A stretch of DNA of 64,000 nucleotides from Diploptera punctata (GCA_030220185.1 JASPKZ010007540.1:20822-84821), one strand, 5' to 3'. Counted from the stretch's first letter, positions 24,801 to 39,800 are shown. Notes: generated by a model from the sequence alone, not told the origin. Translations and numbers: made by a program.

Positions 24801-27800
24801 CAATAGATGATTAACACGAAATCCTGATTCCAACACAAATGGGTTGTAACTTTCTTTGGCTGAAATTGCAACTTCTTCAGCCTGGAGTTGTTCATTTAAT
24901 ATGACTGCTAATGCAGCCTGAAAAAAATATAAATGTTTATTGATTTTGATGTTTTTATCATAAATTTAACATTTTTCACTGAAGGACAAATTATATATGA
25001 AGAGAAAAATATATGCCTAGAGCTCTAGAAGCTCTACTGGCTTTATAAAGTAATGTTAAAATTCCCATTAACGTCTTCTTAAATAAGAAGCTGCCAGTTG
25101 AGTGTATCGAGCATCTAATCTAATATCTCATATATTGCTGGAATAATAATGTGAAATTCAACACCATCTGGTGGTAAAATTATGGATTAGTAGATATAAT
25201 ACAAATAATGTTTTTATTAAGGTAGAATATACCTCATAGTGAGAATTCCTAAAATAAGTAATGTTTTTATTATTATTAATTTAACACTTCTCACTGAAGG
25301 ATAAAGTATAATACATGATTATACAAATAGTTACCTTGTAGATTCTCTAGGGAAGCAAAAAAAAAATCTTTTTCCTTTCCCATATAAAGTCTTGCAGCCT
25401 GGAGATCAACATTTAAACCCCATTAAAATTCATCGGAGAACATTTTGTTTAAACAACTCACCTCATAGGATTCATGCTTCCATGATACCGTGGTTTCAAA
25501 CACAGTCGTGTTCATCCTCAGCCATAACTCCAACTGACGAAATTCTTCGGCCATCAACTGTTCTATTGTCGCCATCCTCAGTGCTGCCATCTATAGTTGA
25601 ATTTATGAACTTCGAAATCAAAGTAATTTCGTTAGGGATATCAAAATTCATTGATCTATCTTTATTTTTCTGAATGTATATTTTCTCCCAAACTGTCAAT
25701 TCCAAAGCTCCTCTACTTGTTTTAAAAGTTTAGCTTCTCTTCCAATTTTATGATGTTCTAATAAACTATGTGAAATGGAAAAATCTGCAATTGCTGCACA
25801 TAGTTTATTAGAACATCATAAAATTGGAAAAGAACCTAACTTTTAAAACAAGTAGAGAAGCCTTTGGAATTGATAGTTTGGGAGAAAATATACATTCAGA
25901 AAAATAAAGATAGATCAATGAATTTTGATATCCCTAACGAAATTACTTTGATTTTGAAGTTCATAAATTCAACCATAAATGGCAGCACTGAAGATGGCGA
26001 CAATAGAACAGTTGACGGTCGAAGAATTTTGTCAGTCGGAGTTATGGCTGAGGATGACAGCATTTGAAACCGCGGAATCATGGAAGCATGAATCCTATGA
26101 GGTGACTTGTTTAAACACTAACTATAAATAGTGACTGTATTGATCAAATTAACTCCTTTAAGTACCTAGGTACAATACTAAACGATAATAATACTAATAA
26201 TTAAATTAATGTTTTATTACCTCACCTCATATCCTTTTTCTTCTATACTGCAGTTTCGGAGCTATCTCCATCGTCAGTAGCCTCTGGTCGACCGGTGTTA
26301 TGTCGTTTCTTGGCGGTTTCCTTCTTACTTCTAAGAAGGAAACCGCCAAGAAACGACATAACACCGGTCGACCAGAGGCTACTGACGATGGAGATAAGCT
26401 CCGAAACTGCAATATAGAAGAAAAAGGATATGAGGTGAGGTAATAAAAACATTAATTTAATTATTAAATTAAACCTCATAGTGTTCTTTCCTGTGAAAGT
26501 TAAATAGATAATAATACTGTTGAAGAAGTGAAGAAGAGATCAAAACAAGAATATCGCAAGGGAATAAAGCATATTTTGCTAATTTCGATATATTCAAAAG
26601 CAAATTAATATAAAAAAATGTTAAATTCAAATTATATACAGCAATAATAAGACCAATCATATGTTATGGAGCTGAAACCTGGGTACTAAAAGAAGCAGAT
26701 AAACTAAGACTATTAACGTTTGAGAGGAAAATATTTAGAAGAGTGCTAGGTCCAGTAAAGGAAAATGGAAATTGGAGGTTGAGAAGGTATGACGAATTAT
26801 ACCTCAAGAATAATAAAGAAAATATAGTTAGTTTCATCAAATCCAAAAGATTACAATGGTTTGGACATACACTAAGAATGCCAAAGGGAAGATTGCCGAA
26901 TGATATTTTGAATTGGAAGCCACAAGGAACAAGACCAAGGGGTAGACCCAAGGATCGATGGGAAGATGACGTAATTGAAGATTTGAGAGAGATGGGGGGA
27001 TTTTTGATTTGAAATCCACTGCACAAGATAGGAAGAAGTGGCATAAACTGGTTGAGAAGGCCAAGACATTCCACTGGAAGTTGTAGAGCCTGACGAAGAA
27101 GAAGAAGACTTGTTTAAACAAAATGGTCTCCGATGAATTTTAATGATTATACCTCATAATGTTTACTTCCCAACATTAATTTAATATATTTAAACCCCAT
27201 TTTCTCTTTTTATACAATATATGTATCAGAAATTCAATTTACAAAATGGCTAATTTCATATTCCTGAGTGCCCTGTTAACATGCTGAGTGCCTTGCATTT
27301 GTTTGATTAGTTTCATATTCTGTTACTGTGAACTAAAAGTGCTATCACTCCTCCGTTCATTGTAGTTCCTCTCAAATTTTTAGGTGTCACTTATGCAGTT
27401 TCTCCTTGGGTGTAATACTCTGTGGATGAGTTTTGAATGCTCATTCTTATTTTCAACTAGATTCTAAAAGCATCCCTCTCTCATTTTTATCATGTTCAAT
27501 TCCACATTTAATAATATCTAAACTTGAACTTCTTCTTCGTCTTCCTTCCAAGTATTAGGCCAAGGCCTGTTACGATCCTATAGAAAATTTTCCCTTATGG
27601 GAAATTCTCGTATAAGACTTGAAAGCATAATAATAGTCCCTTCGATTGGTTGCTGGCCAAAGGAAGGCAAGACTAGTGATGGGGCTACCATCTTATAGCC
27701 TCTCGTCAGGCTTTTCTGGAGAAGAAAAGAAAATAAAGGAAAGACAAAATGGAAAAAAGGAAGGACTCCCTAGCCCTCGGATGCCCTAATAACGTTGGGA

Positions 27801-30800
27801 TCGAAAAAACAAGAGTTAAGCAAGAGAGGTTAGATAGTAAAGTTAAAAGAGTGCAAAACACAAGTAAGTGGAAGAAATGTTTTGCACAGCTTGGGCACCT
27901 TGTGGTCGCCATCCACATATCCCCTAGATGAGGACCCCTGAGGGGCTAAGAAGTATAACTCACCTAATTTAATTTTAGGAAGTTATATTTTGAGGTTATT
28001 TTAATTATATTATTTTTGGTCTGGGAAGCTGAAGATAAAACAGAATTGTTTGAAACATTTCAAGAACAAATCAACATTAATATTGAGGTAAGATGTCCAG
28101 ACCAAAAATAATATAATTAAATAACTCACCTGTATGATGGTGTTATCAGAAGGTGCCTTTTGTACCAACAGTCTGTCTTATGCTGTTCTATGAAGTTAGT
28201 GTGAACATTGCCAGCAACAAATTCACCATGATTACATAATTCCAATAGAAAATCCACATTGGTGTTCAAACCCACAATCTGCAAGCATTTAACAAAATTA
28301 TATCATTTGTCTTTTTCCAATTTAATTAATTTGTTTTTGGCTGTTATTTACAACCTGTGATGTGACTTTTAAATTCCTGAATAAACCCCTGTCAAATTTT
28401 ATTCTTAGGGTTTCATTTTTCAAATTATTTCCCACCATTTACAATTTTTACATTTTTCTAACGATTATTTCATATATTTAACTACAAACATAGCATCAAG
28501 ACATGGCAGCCATATTGATTTTAACGAATATTCTATACAACAACAAAGACATGTTCCAGTGCAGCCAACATAGAGTATGTACTAATTAACTGTACACATA
28601 TACTTCAGAATTTCAGAACTTAATATTTATTTTTGGGTATTGCATTCTTTCACAGGTTAGAATGCTTAAATTGCATTAGGTTAGTTCTTAGGTTGGTCTT
28701 TCACAGGTTAGAGTACTTAAATTGTGTTAGGTTAGCTTTCAGGTTCGTTAAATATCGTGTATATGTTGGCTGCATCCTGTGATTTCATAGTGTTTGTTGT
28801 ATGCACATGATTGGAACTTAGAAACATTTTTCGCGTCACATGTTGTAAAGAATTCCCATTTTTTAATTAACAGAAAAATATAACTTTAAACTTCATTTGA
28901 AATAGTATGGGTTCTTAGAGTACTCACAACACTTTTGTGCTTTAGATTTTGCACTAAGTAGATAGATGGTGTTATTTCAATGTATGCATAGGAAACCTCG
29001 TTCTTAGTCATCTATTGTCTGTTCAACGGATCTATATCCCTGTAAAATATGCAAACTAAAGCCTACTTCATTTTCTGCCTTGGCAAATCATTTCCCTCCC
29101 TGCATTTCTATCTCTCTTTTGCACTTGCACTTCAGTGTTGTCAACTTGACTCCAACCTTGCATTATTCAATATTCAAGAGCCAAGACACTTGGGGAAGTT
29201 TGACAACATCCCTACTCGATGGTAGGTTGTTTGACGTAGGGGGAGGGGAGTGCAGTGAAATGCTGTGAGTATTGACGTGTACTTTTTCTAAGAACGATGC
29301 CAGCGCTACAGGGGCTGAGTATACTTAATTTCGCTATTAACCACCTGCAAAGATCTTGGAAGATAAAAAGAGTCCATATTGTTCTGAAAACAGAATGACA
29401 AACTTTACCTTCATTATCTACAATATACACCAATTGTACAATGAATTTTAAAGGTTAAAAAAATGCATCTTATACACTAGAAAAACACTGTAATTGTTCA
29501 ATACTTACTTTTATACGTATAACTGTTCCAAGAGCAGCAAAAAAAAAAGTAACATTTTCTTTAAAAAAAATGTTTATGATTTCTTCAATTAATATAACAA
29601 TTTAGTACGCTTACTTTATAATATTTTAACAATATTTTTCATTTTCTATAATTTTTAGAAAAAATAAAAGTTGCCTTAAAAATAAATTATATTTATTGGA
29701 GAAATGTTATTTTTAATATTGTCAAAGTAAATGAAAAACTCAAAATTAATTGGTTGTTCCTTACTTTCATATCAGTAAACAACCAAATCTATTTCTTCAA
29801 TAAAATACCTCATAGTGCTCTGTCTATCTATATCCATACATCCCATATGGGACAAGGGTGCTCTATTGCAGAAGTTACTTAACTAAGGCTAATTTAATTA
29901 TGCTTATTTCCTTACCGATATCAACAAGTGACAAGTGGTCATTTAATATATGTATGTGAGTTCATTGCCTCAAAGAGACACCTAGTAGCAACTAAGATAT
30001 TACTTGAATGGAAGGGGCGATTAAATTTTACTTAGAAGCTCTAATTTAGGCTTGAGGTTCTCTTACAAGCTCAAAAATCAAGATTCATGGCTTAAAGTTC
30101 TTCCTGGAGTACTTAGAAGCTCTAATTTAGGCTTGAGGTTCTCTTACAAGCTCAAAAATCAAGATTCATGGCTTAAAGTTCTTCCTGGAGTACTTGTCTT
30201 TTTGTGAAAATGGCCGTTCATGAGGCAACTTTAGCAAACTTCCTAAAAATCATACTCACCTATATGAATGGACAAAACTGCCCATACTCTCTATGCCGTC
30301 AGCCTGGCTCATCCAAAATTTAAATACATATGGCTCTTGGGACCAGAAGCAAGGAACATAACCCCAGAGCACTGATGCTGATCTCATAGTATGTTACTCC
30401 CCATAAATTTTGTATTTAAATGAAAACTGTTAGGTAATCTTGTAAATTACAGTTTGAGAAGAGAACAATACCTCTCTATTGAAGAAATTTATAGTATATA
30501 TTATTCCAAAAGATAACATAGATATGTAATCCATTCTACGTTTTAGTTACAGATACAGTATGTATATCATATATGAAAAGAAAATTATACACTCAGACTG
30601 GGCCTTGAACCCAGGACCTTCACTTTTGTAGGCCAATACTCTACCGACTGAGCTATCTGAGCAAGTTCCAATCTAAATACAAATTTTTCTCTTATATATG
30701 CTGTTACCAATTAACAGCATATATAAGAGAAAAATTTTTGTTTAGATGGGAACTTGCTAAGATAGCTCAGTCAGTAGAGTATTGGTCTAGAAAGTCAAAG

Positions 30801-33800
30801 GTCCTGGGTTCAAGCCCCAGTCTGAGCATATAATTTTTCTTTTCAAATATGATTTATCCATCATTGAGATGTATGAAATGAATAATAAAAACATATTAAA
30901 TTATTTTCAGTCTGTTTTTCATCTTATCTCAATATTAATGTTGATTTGTTCTTGAACATGTTTCAATTATATCATAATCATCTTCAGCATATATATAATC
31001 GAAACTTGTTTAAGAATAAATCAACATTAATATTGAGGTAAGATGAAAAACAGGCTGAAAATAATTTAATTAAAATAACCTCCAAATATTACTTCCTAAA
31101 ATAAAATAAAAACATATATTTACATTGTAATCTGCTAGATTAGTCCTCATCTTCATTAGGGCATCTTTTCGGTCTTCTCCCCACACAACCAGCTTTGCAA
31201 TCATAGGATCATAATGTACTGAAACTTCATCACCTTGCCGAACACCTGAAGATAATATGCACAACATATAAATTTATTTTTTACCAATCCTATAATAAAG
31301 CTAAGTAAAACTCATGTCCAGCATATTGGCAGGTCGAGGGGTAAGATAACATGAAACCCTTATTATTGAATGTCTGTAATATAATTATAGGGCATAAAAT
31401 ACTATGTACTAAAATTTAAGATTTCAATACAGATAGCATATTATGAAGACAATAAGGGAAAATCAAGGGATGTCACAAAAAGTAAGAATTGAGAAAACTT
31501 AATTTTAATTGAACTTTAGAGGAGGTATATATTAACATTATGAGGCATATATTAAATTCAAGAAAACATTTTATCACCTCACTTCATACTCCATCTTCTG
31601 TTCTGACCGGTTTTGGATCCACATTGGTTCCCATCTTCAGTATTTTCACGACTGTTATTCAGTCAAAATTCCCAGGGAATGTGATTTGATTTGGAGGTTC
31701 ATCAGTCTACCAAAAGATGGAGGAAGAAACAGTGCATCGATACAACAAAACAACGGTCATGAAAATACTGAAGATGCAACTGATGTGTTCTGAAACCGGT
31801 CAAAATACAAGCTGGAGTATGAGGTGAGGCGAGGCAATAAAAATGTTTTTTTTTAATTTAATTTTTAATTTTTGAAGAATTTTTTTTTACTTTTCCCAGC
31901 TTAGTAAAACTTGACCTTGATTTCACATTGAGAGGTTAAAAAAATTTACATCAGGTGCCAAAGTGATCTGTTTTTTTTTTCATAATTCTGTGACATTCCT
32001 TGTTGTTTTTCCTGTGTGCTTTTCTTATACTATTGATGTGATTGTTTGTGTAACGAAAACAAAAGACTAGTCTTACTTCTCATACTATGCTGCAATTTAC
32101 AACACAATTTCCTCCTCCTGCAAAACATTTAAAATGCTGTCAACCATTATCAAAGATTTTATTTTAAAATACAATAGGAAGTAACATTAAGAGGTTTAAT
32201 TCATTAACAAATGTTTAGAAAATAATATCACTCCAAAATTTGTCCGGAAAATGGTTAAAACAACAATAACCAACACCAAAAAAGTTTAGAAAAGAAAACT
32301 CTCAATTTGGAAAAAATCAAACATTACACAACTATAAGTAAAATAGATGTAGAACTGTACTTTTTACATCTAAGATTAACCAACAGTTTAGGACAAATAA
32401 TTTGGGATAACCTAGAAAAAAACTTCTACAACCAATTGAACCTCAAAATGAAGAAAAAATTTGATGTACAAAAGAAAAAGATAATTAATTTAAAACCTGA
32501 GTTAAAAAAAAAAAATTGAACAAAAATATAAGTACAAAAAGTATAACCACTACATTAGGGAGGGATAAAGAAAATGAGAATAATATAATTAACCTATCAT
32601 CTGAAAACTTTACAAAAGAAGAAATATCTATTTTGGACAAGGGATTGAAAACATGCATTAGTTACTCTAACAATTTAGAAGATTACATAGCTGATGTGGG
32701 AGCCAAAGGGGTAGTATGTGGTCTCGAGGGTATATACCTTGTTGGCGGGTATATACTACTAAAACTCGAGAAATGCCATTGATTCCTACCAAGTCCGATG
32801 CACACACGTCCTCGTCGTGGCTCCTGGTTAAAGCTAAGTGGTGCAAGGGCAAAAAGTGAGTTTCCGACGCTTGAAAATCGGGACTGGCCAACTAAGGGAG
32901 ACAACCCTGACAGAAAACATCGGTCCTCCAGGATAGCTGGGGGTTGGGCATAGGGTTGACACCCCTATACCGTTAAAAAATAACTGTCCCGAAACCACAA
33001 GAACAATATGCCGGACAGAACAGAGAAGTCTGGCAAAGGTTTCTGAAGGCGGCCAAGGCCCACACGGGGCTGTCGAGCCAATTATGATGATGGTGATGAT
33101 GACATAGCTGATGTTGAAATTGCTATAGATGACATGAATTATGAAGAACAAACAATAATCAGAAAAGAATGTGGGGAAGTTATTGAAAAAATTAAAAACA
33201 CAAAAATAGAAAACACATGCAAAACAAATATGAAGAAAGTAAGAAACATTAATAATAAAAATGTTGTTTTTTCAAAGTCAGACAAAGGGAATAATTTGGT
33301 AATTTTGGATAAAGAAGATTATAATGATAGGATGGAGAATTTATTAAAGGGGGAAGAGTATGAAGAAATTAAAACAAATCCTCTCACAAAAACAATTAAA
33401 GAAGTCGAAACCAGCCTAAAATCAATTAAAAAAAATTATGACACAAAAGGAAAAGTTTAAATTAAAAATACCAAATCCCAGAAACCCCAACATTCATGGT
33501 CTTCCTAAAATCCACAAAGACGGAAAGAAAATGAGACCTATCATCAACAATATCACCTCACCAACATATAACATATCCAAATGGCTTAACAATAAATTTA
33601 AAGGTATGGAAAAATTTGAAAATTTAGCAGTAGAAAATTCTTACCAATTAGTTGAGAAATTAGAAAATGTAGAAATAGAACCTTCAGAAAGATTGGTCTC
33701 TTTTGATGTTACTTCATTATTCACAAACATCCCGACTGACACAACTTTGAAAATTTTAGAAAAATGGTTGAAAGAAAACAAATTAGATGATGATAGCGTT

Positions 33801-36800
33801 AAAGAATACATAAAACTAACAAAATTATGCTTAAATCAAATGTTCTTCACATTTAGAGGAAAATACTTTAGACAAAAATCAGGACTCGCAATGGGAAATC
33901 CATTATCACCATTCTTAGCAGACATGTTTATGGGGAACTTTGAATGTCATGTAACCAAAGCACATCCTTTGATGTTTAAATTTTGGAGAAGATACGTAGA
34001 TGATATCATAGCAATAGTAAAAGAGAAACAATTAGAAGATGCCATTAAACTGTTAAATATTCAAAATAAAACAATCAAATTTACAATGGAAATAGAAAAT
34101 AATCATGAAATACCATTTTTAGACCTTAAATTGATTAGGAATGAAGAAAAAAAGAAAATAGAATTTGGAATCTACAGAAAAGAAACTCACATCGACAATT
34201 ATATAAAAGCTACTGGATTTAACCATTTTTCACACAAACAGGCAGTATTTAATAGTTTAACACACAGACTTGTGAATGTCCCCATGAGCAAAGAAAATTA
34301 CAATAAAGAGAAAGAACACATCATAAAAATTGCTAAGGATAATGGTTTTCAAAAGAAGATGATACACAAGAAAATAAATAAATTCAAAGAACAAAAAGTC
34401 ATCAATGAAAGTACTCTTCAGACAGATAAAAATATAGGCAAAAAATTCAAGAAGTTCACATACCATCCTTTGGTATTTGACAAGTTTCAAAAAATTTTCA
34501 ACAAATTCAACATTAAATTAGCACCGAAAAATGATTACAGCTTAGGTAATTTAATAAAAACCAACAAAAATGAAAAGATTGAAGACTGCAAAAAATCGGG
34601 AATTTATCAAATTAATTGTAAAGATTGTGAAAAGATATACATAGGAAAAACAAAAAGGAATCTAAATACAAGATTAAAAGAACACCTCAGAAATGTTAAA
34701 AATGGAGAAACCGAAAAATCTGCAATAGCTGCACATGCCTGGTCAGAAAAACATAGAATAGAAACCAAAACAAAATTACTTAAACAATTGGAAAAACCGA
34801 AGGAACTCACAATTTGGAAAAAATTTACATATGCAAGAATGAAAATACAACTATGAATTTTGAAATACCCGGTTATAAAGAAAGAGGACTGATTTGGAAA
34901 TTCTTCGGTCGGCCACCAGATGGCACGGAGGTCAGTCTGCAGGATTGAAGGCCGTTGGATGTCAGTTGTGAACGTGACGCAGCATTGAGAATGTCACAAA
35001 AGATGTGAAGAAACCCAGGGTCTGCTATGAATTATGAAGTATGAGGTGAGTGAAATAATAAAAAATAAACAATATTAAGAGGTTTGTTTAATAATTGAAA
35101 AATTTTGTCTGTTCATTCTTACCTCTTAGAGTTGTTTTTGTCGAACATGTTTAAGAGCTTCTTAGCCCCATCTGTAATTGCTGACGATGGGGCTAAGAAG
35201 CTCTGAAACATGTTCGACAAAAACAACTCTAAGAGGTAAGAATGAACAGACAAAATGTTTCAATTATTATCAAAGATGTTGCTCTTGAAGCATTAAGAGG
35301 GTCATTACAAATTATACAACACCATCTTTATTATAAAAATTAATTCAAATAAACATTGATATTATCTCAGTTTTAGACATTTATATATATATATATATAT
35401 TTAATTTTAGGAAGTTATATTTTGAGGTTATTTTAATTATATTATTTTTGGTCTGGACATCTTACCTCAATATTAATGTTGATTTGTTCTTGGACATGTT
35501 TCAAAACAATTCTGTTTTATCTGGGAAAGCTGAAGATAAAACAGAATTGTTTTGAAACATGTCCAAGAACAAATCAACATTAATATTGAGGTAAGATGTC
35601 CAGACCAAAAATAATATAATATATATATATACAGATAGAAAATTATATGGTTTGTATTTTTATTTCATTGTTTTGGTTATTTATTGTACAAAATTAACTG
35701 TATATGTCTTCTGTGTCAAAAGGCAAGCTCCAATTGGAGTCAGATTTGTGTTATATTATTCAACTGTTTTGTTTGTGGAACCAAGACAAAAGTCTTACTT
35801 TTTATTATATTACATTACAATCTTAACTTTTAGCACATAAAAAATCCATCCCCTAGTGATTTAACAGGGAAACTGGTTGAATAAATATGTTATACCATTA
35901 GAGGGGCAGGTGAAATAGAAAAAAATATGATATAAATATAGAGATATGTTGGAATGACGTTTATGGCAGGGCTATGAACCCCACACGGAGTGACCTGAAT
36001 GTGAACTATTTTCTGTCCAGCCTAAGAAAGACACTTCAAGAAAATAAATGGGCGGGTAATCCAAGAAGCACATGACTGTTGCAGTTACTGCGATTTGTTC
36101 ATGACCAAAGTTCAGCAGAAGCGAAAAAATAGATCATGTACTCGATTAATATAATTACGTATTTAAAGCTATATATGTTAACTATAGTTGATCAGAATAA
36201 AAGTATATACCTACATATTTGTTCGAAGGTCGGAGATTAACTAAAAATTCATATTTGTTTGAAACTGAATGATTCTTGAGAAGAAGTTGAATGTCAGTCA
36301 CAAATATGGCGGCTGTCGGGTAGTTTATGTTAACTTAACTAAGTTATTTTAATTTAAATGTTTGATTTGAATTAATTTGTTTAATATTAACAATTATAAT
36401 TTAATTAGTTTTCAACATACCATTGTAAATGTTAATACAACCTGCAACATTAAAAATTAAAATGATTGTTGTGCATTAATTTATCGGTTTGTAACAAAAA
36501 GCTGACAGCGTTTGCTTGCACTCTTACATGTGCTATGCAGAGTAATACATTCGGAAGTTAAATGTCAAAGTGTGCTTCTTATATTGGACAGAGAATAGGG
36601 ACACAGTGGTGGAGGGAGAACATCTAACTGCTGTGTCATGAAGCAATGTACTCTATAGTGAGAAGAAGAGAAAGGCAAACATTTAATACTTTATCTTCTT
36701 CTTCCTTTCATGTGATAGACCTAGGGGTCTGTTACGGTCTCAATCCAATGTTTGAAGGGTCTGCCCAAAGATCTCTTGCCTGGTGGCTGGTAATTTAAGA

Positions 36801-39800
36801 TTTGACGTATTTTTATTCTGCTCATTCTTCTTAATTAACATAAAATTATGGAATATTCACCTGAAAGGTCCGTCTCCTCAACTTAATTAATTATTTAACT
36901 GTAGCGCTTTCGGGACTTGTCCCATCATCGGCAGGATTGAAACCGGTGTTTCACTGAAGATCTGGTAGAGGGGGTTGCATGTATTGGGTTCATTTTTTGT
37001 TTATCAGGTTGTCGTTGTTGAGAGCTGCTTTCATGATTTCCATCTCTTCGAGTACGTTTACCTCTACCAGACAGTGAAGATAAACGTACTCGAAGAGATG
37101 GAAATCATGAAAGCAGCTCACAACAACGACAACCTGATAAACGAAAATAAACCCAATACATGCAAGCCCCTCTACCAGATCTTCAGTGAAACACCAGTTT
37201 CAATCCTGCCGATGATAGGACAAGTCCCGAAAGCGCTACAGTTAAATATTAATTAAGTTGAGGAGACGGACCTTTCAGGTGAATATTCCGTAATTTTATG
37301 TTAATTTTGAATAATACCTCAACGGAACAAATCATGAATCTTATAAAAGTTGATCATTCTTCTTACGTGAAATTTTCAGTTGTTTCTATATTTTTGTACA
37401 TATTCCATGATTGATTCTGTTTGTAATTCTTTGAGAATCTCAGAATTCCTTTTATGGTCTGTCCTTGAGTAACCTGCAATATGTCTCATAAATTTCATTT
37501 CTTAACCGCTGTTAGTCTTTGTTCATTTACACTACGAATTGTCCAGGCCTCACTGCCATAACATAATATGGGTCTGGCCAGTGTTTTATAAATTCTTTCT
37601 CGTGTGTGTTGCTGTTCTGTATTTGGCTTGAAAATATTATTTATAATTCCTGTTACTCTGTTAAATTTTATAATTTTTTGACTAAAATCTTTTTCCTCTT
37701 TGTATGTAACTTGGTATCCGAGGTAGTTAAATGTGTTAGTTTGTTCTAATATTTTGTTATTGATAATAATTTTACTGTGAACTGGGTCCTTTTCCTAGGA
37801 AAGCCATGACTTTAGATTTTTCTGTTGAGATTTCCATGTTGTATTAAATACTCTGTCTTCTGAAAATAAGTTGATCTAGTTATAATGATGTTTTTATTAT
37901 TGATTTAACATTTCTCACTGAAAGATAAATTATATTTGAAGAGAACATTTTTTTTTTGCCTAGACCGAGACTCGATCCTGGGACCTTTGGCTTGCCGGGC
38001 CAAATGCTCTACCAACTGAGCTACCGAGGCGAGTTGCGATCTAGATGCAAAATTTTTCTCTTATATACGTTGTAATTCCCTATCGCCAAATGCATTTGAA
38101 ACCATTGCTTCTATCTTTGCAAATGGCGGCTTCTTAGTTAAGAAGACATTTATTGGGAATTTAACATTACTTTATAAAGCTAGTAAGGCTTCTAATGATG
38201 TTTTTATTATTGATTTAACATTTCTCACTGAAAGATAAATTATATTTGAAGAGAAAAATTCCCAATAAATGTCTTCTTAACTAAGAAACCGCCATTTGCA
38301 AAGATAGAAGCAATGGTTTCAAATGCATTTGGCGAGAGGGAATTACAGCGTATATAAGAGAAAAATTTGCATCTAGATCGCAACTCGCCTCGGTAGCTCA
38401 GTTGGTAGAGCATTTGGCCCGGCAAGCCAAAGGTCCCGTGATCGAGTCTCGGTCTAGGCGAAAATTTTTCTCTTCAAATATAATTGATCTAGCTATACTT
38501 TGAGCCATTGAGAATACTTAAGTCATCTCTAACGACAGTCACAGGGGCATAAATTAGTTTTCAACTCATATGCTGTGGTTTATCTACGACGCAACGCGCC
38601 AGCGCAAAAATTGCTCCTCATGTATTTAAATGGAGGTGGTTTATCTACAACGCAAATTGCTGGCGCAAAAAAATTTGCGCTGACATGTCGCGTCGTGTTT
38701 TGGAATCTCTTGAATCCAGGACGCAATTTGCCAGCGCAAACAAAGAATATAGAAAATATTACCCGTACTCATTGGTGTAATTGCTAAAAACAAACTAAGA
38801 TTTTATAACAAAATGTCACAAATACAGTACTTGTTTTATAACTTTCCAATTTTAACGATGAAAGTTAGATAGTTTTGTTGCAAATCATCGAGTTCTATAC
38901 AATATGAGTATGAAGGAGTACAGAGATGTACAGAAAAAAGTTATTGTGGCTTGAACTTAGTCAAGAGATAAATAAAAGCTGTAAATATTGTATCTCGGGG
39001 ATATTATGGATGTGCATAAATTTCGTCTTCTATTAAATTCAAAACCTGATAAAACTGCTCAGACTAAAATCTGAAGAATTCTAAAATTTGGTATATTCAT
39101 CAACGATATGTTTATTTAAGAACTAAAGAATCATTTATTCTATAATTTTCCATACAACATTCATATGATGCTGTTGCTCTAGGAACTTTTTCTGTCTTTA
39201 CTAATATTTTGAACTATTTTAATCGTTTTGCAACGACTCGTGAAACTTTTTTATGAAGAATTTTAATATGTTTATCTATGTAGACAAATTATGACTTTTC
39301 CTCTTAATTTATTTTTAAAGTTCTTTATTAGAATTGAAGTTGGCATATGTGAACGCTCATAAAATTAAATCTACCAGATGGCAGGACATATGTGTGAATG
39401 ACCAACATTTGCATTTAATTCCAAACCATACTTTAAGAAATAAATGTTCAATCACTTCATTTTGTTAGATTCCGATGGGTCAGTTTAGTGTACATCAGAT
39501 TAGTTTATAGTTTACTAAATAGTATGTATGTAATTAAATTTATTAGGTTATGCAGGGACAGGTTTGTATACATTACTTTTTGTAAACACATTTGGAAATT
39601 TATTATGAACGTTGGTCATTTTGATTTTCCATATATGTGGTGCCATCTGGCGACAATTCCATAAACATATGCGCTGTAGCATATGCGCTCCATGCGAAAC
39701 CAGCATCACGCCGAGCGAAACGCAAATTCGCGTCACGTCGGGCGCAACACGCTGTATAATAAACCGTAGCATTAATGTATTTAAGTGAAGGCGATTTAGA

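Larger units (their letters stand above)
25425..27180. mobile_element. PLE fold-back expanded by nested insertions
   Basis: The left arm starts AAATTCATCGGAGAACATTT at 25430 and its complement ends at about 27140, followed by ACCTCATAATGTTTACTTCC. The arms carry the PLE C-terminus ([19 protein letters not shown]). An inner fold-back (26196-26504) and a LINE end (26629-27110) landed in the right half. Confidence 0.8.
32172..35085 (+). mobile_element. Penelope-like element 1, nearly complete
   Basis: Starts near the GGAAGTAACATTAAGAGG end motif, runs through a PLE coding region, and ends with the family tail ATGAGGTGAGT near 35040-35060. A 0.4-kb LINE piece interrupts it at 32698-33101. The tail contains a hammerhead-type fold (34981-35026). 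It is the best source candidate in the window for the many fold-backs, although frameshifts make this copy defective as read. Confidence 0.85.
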
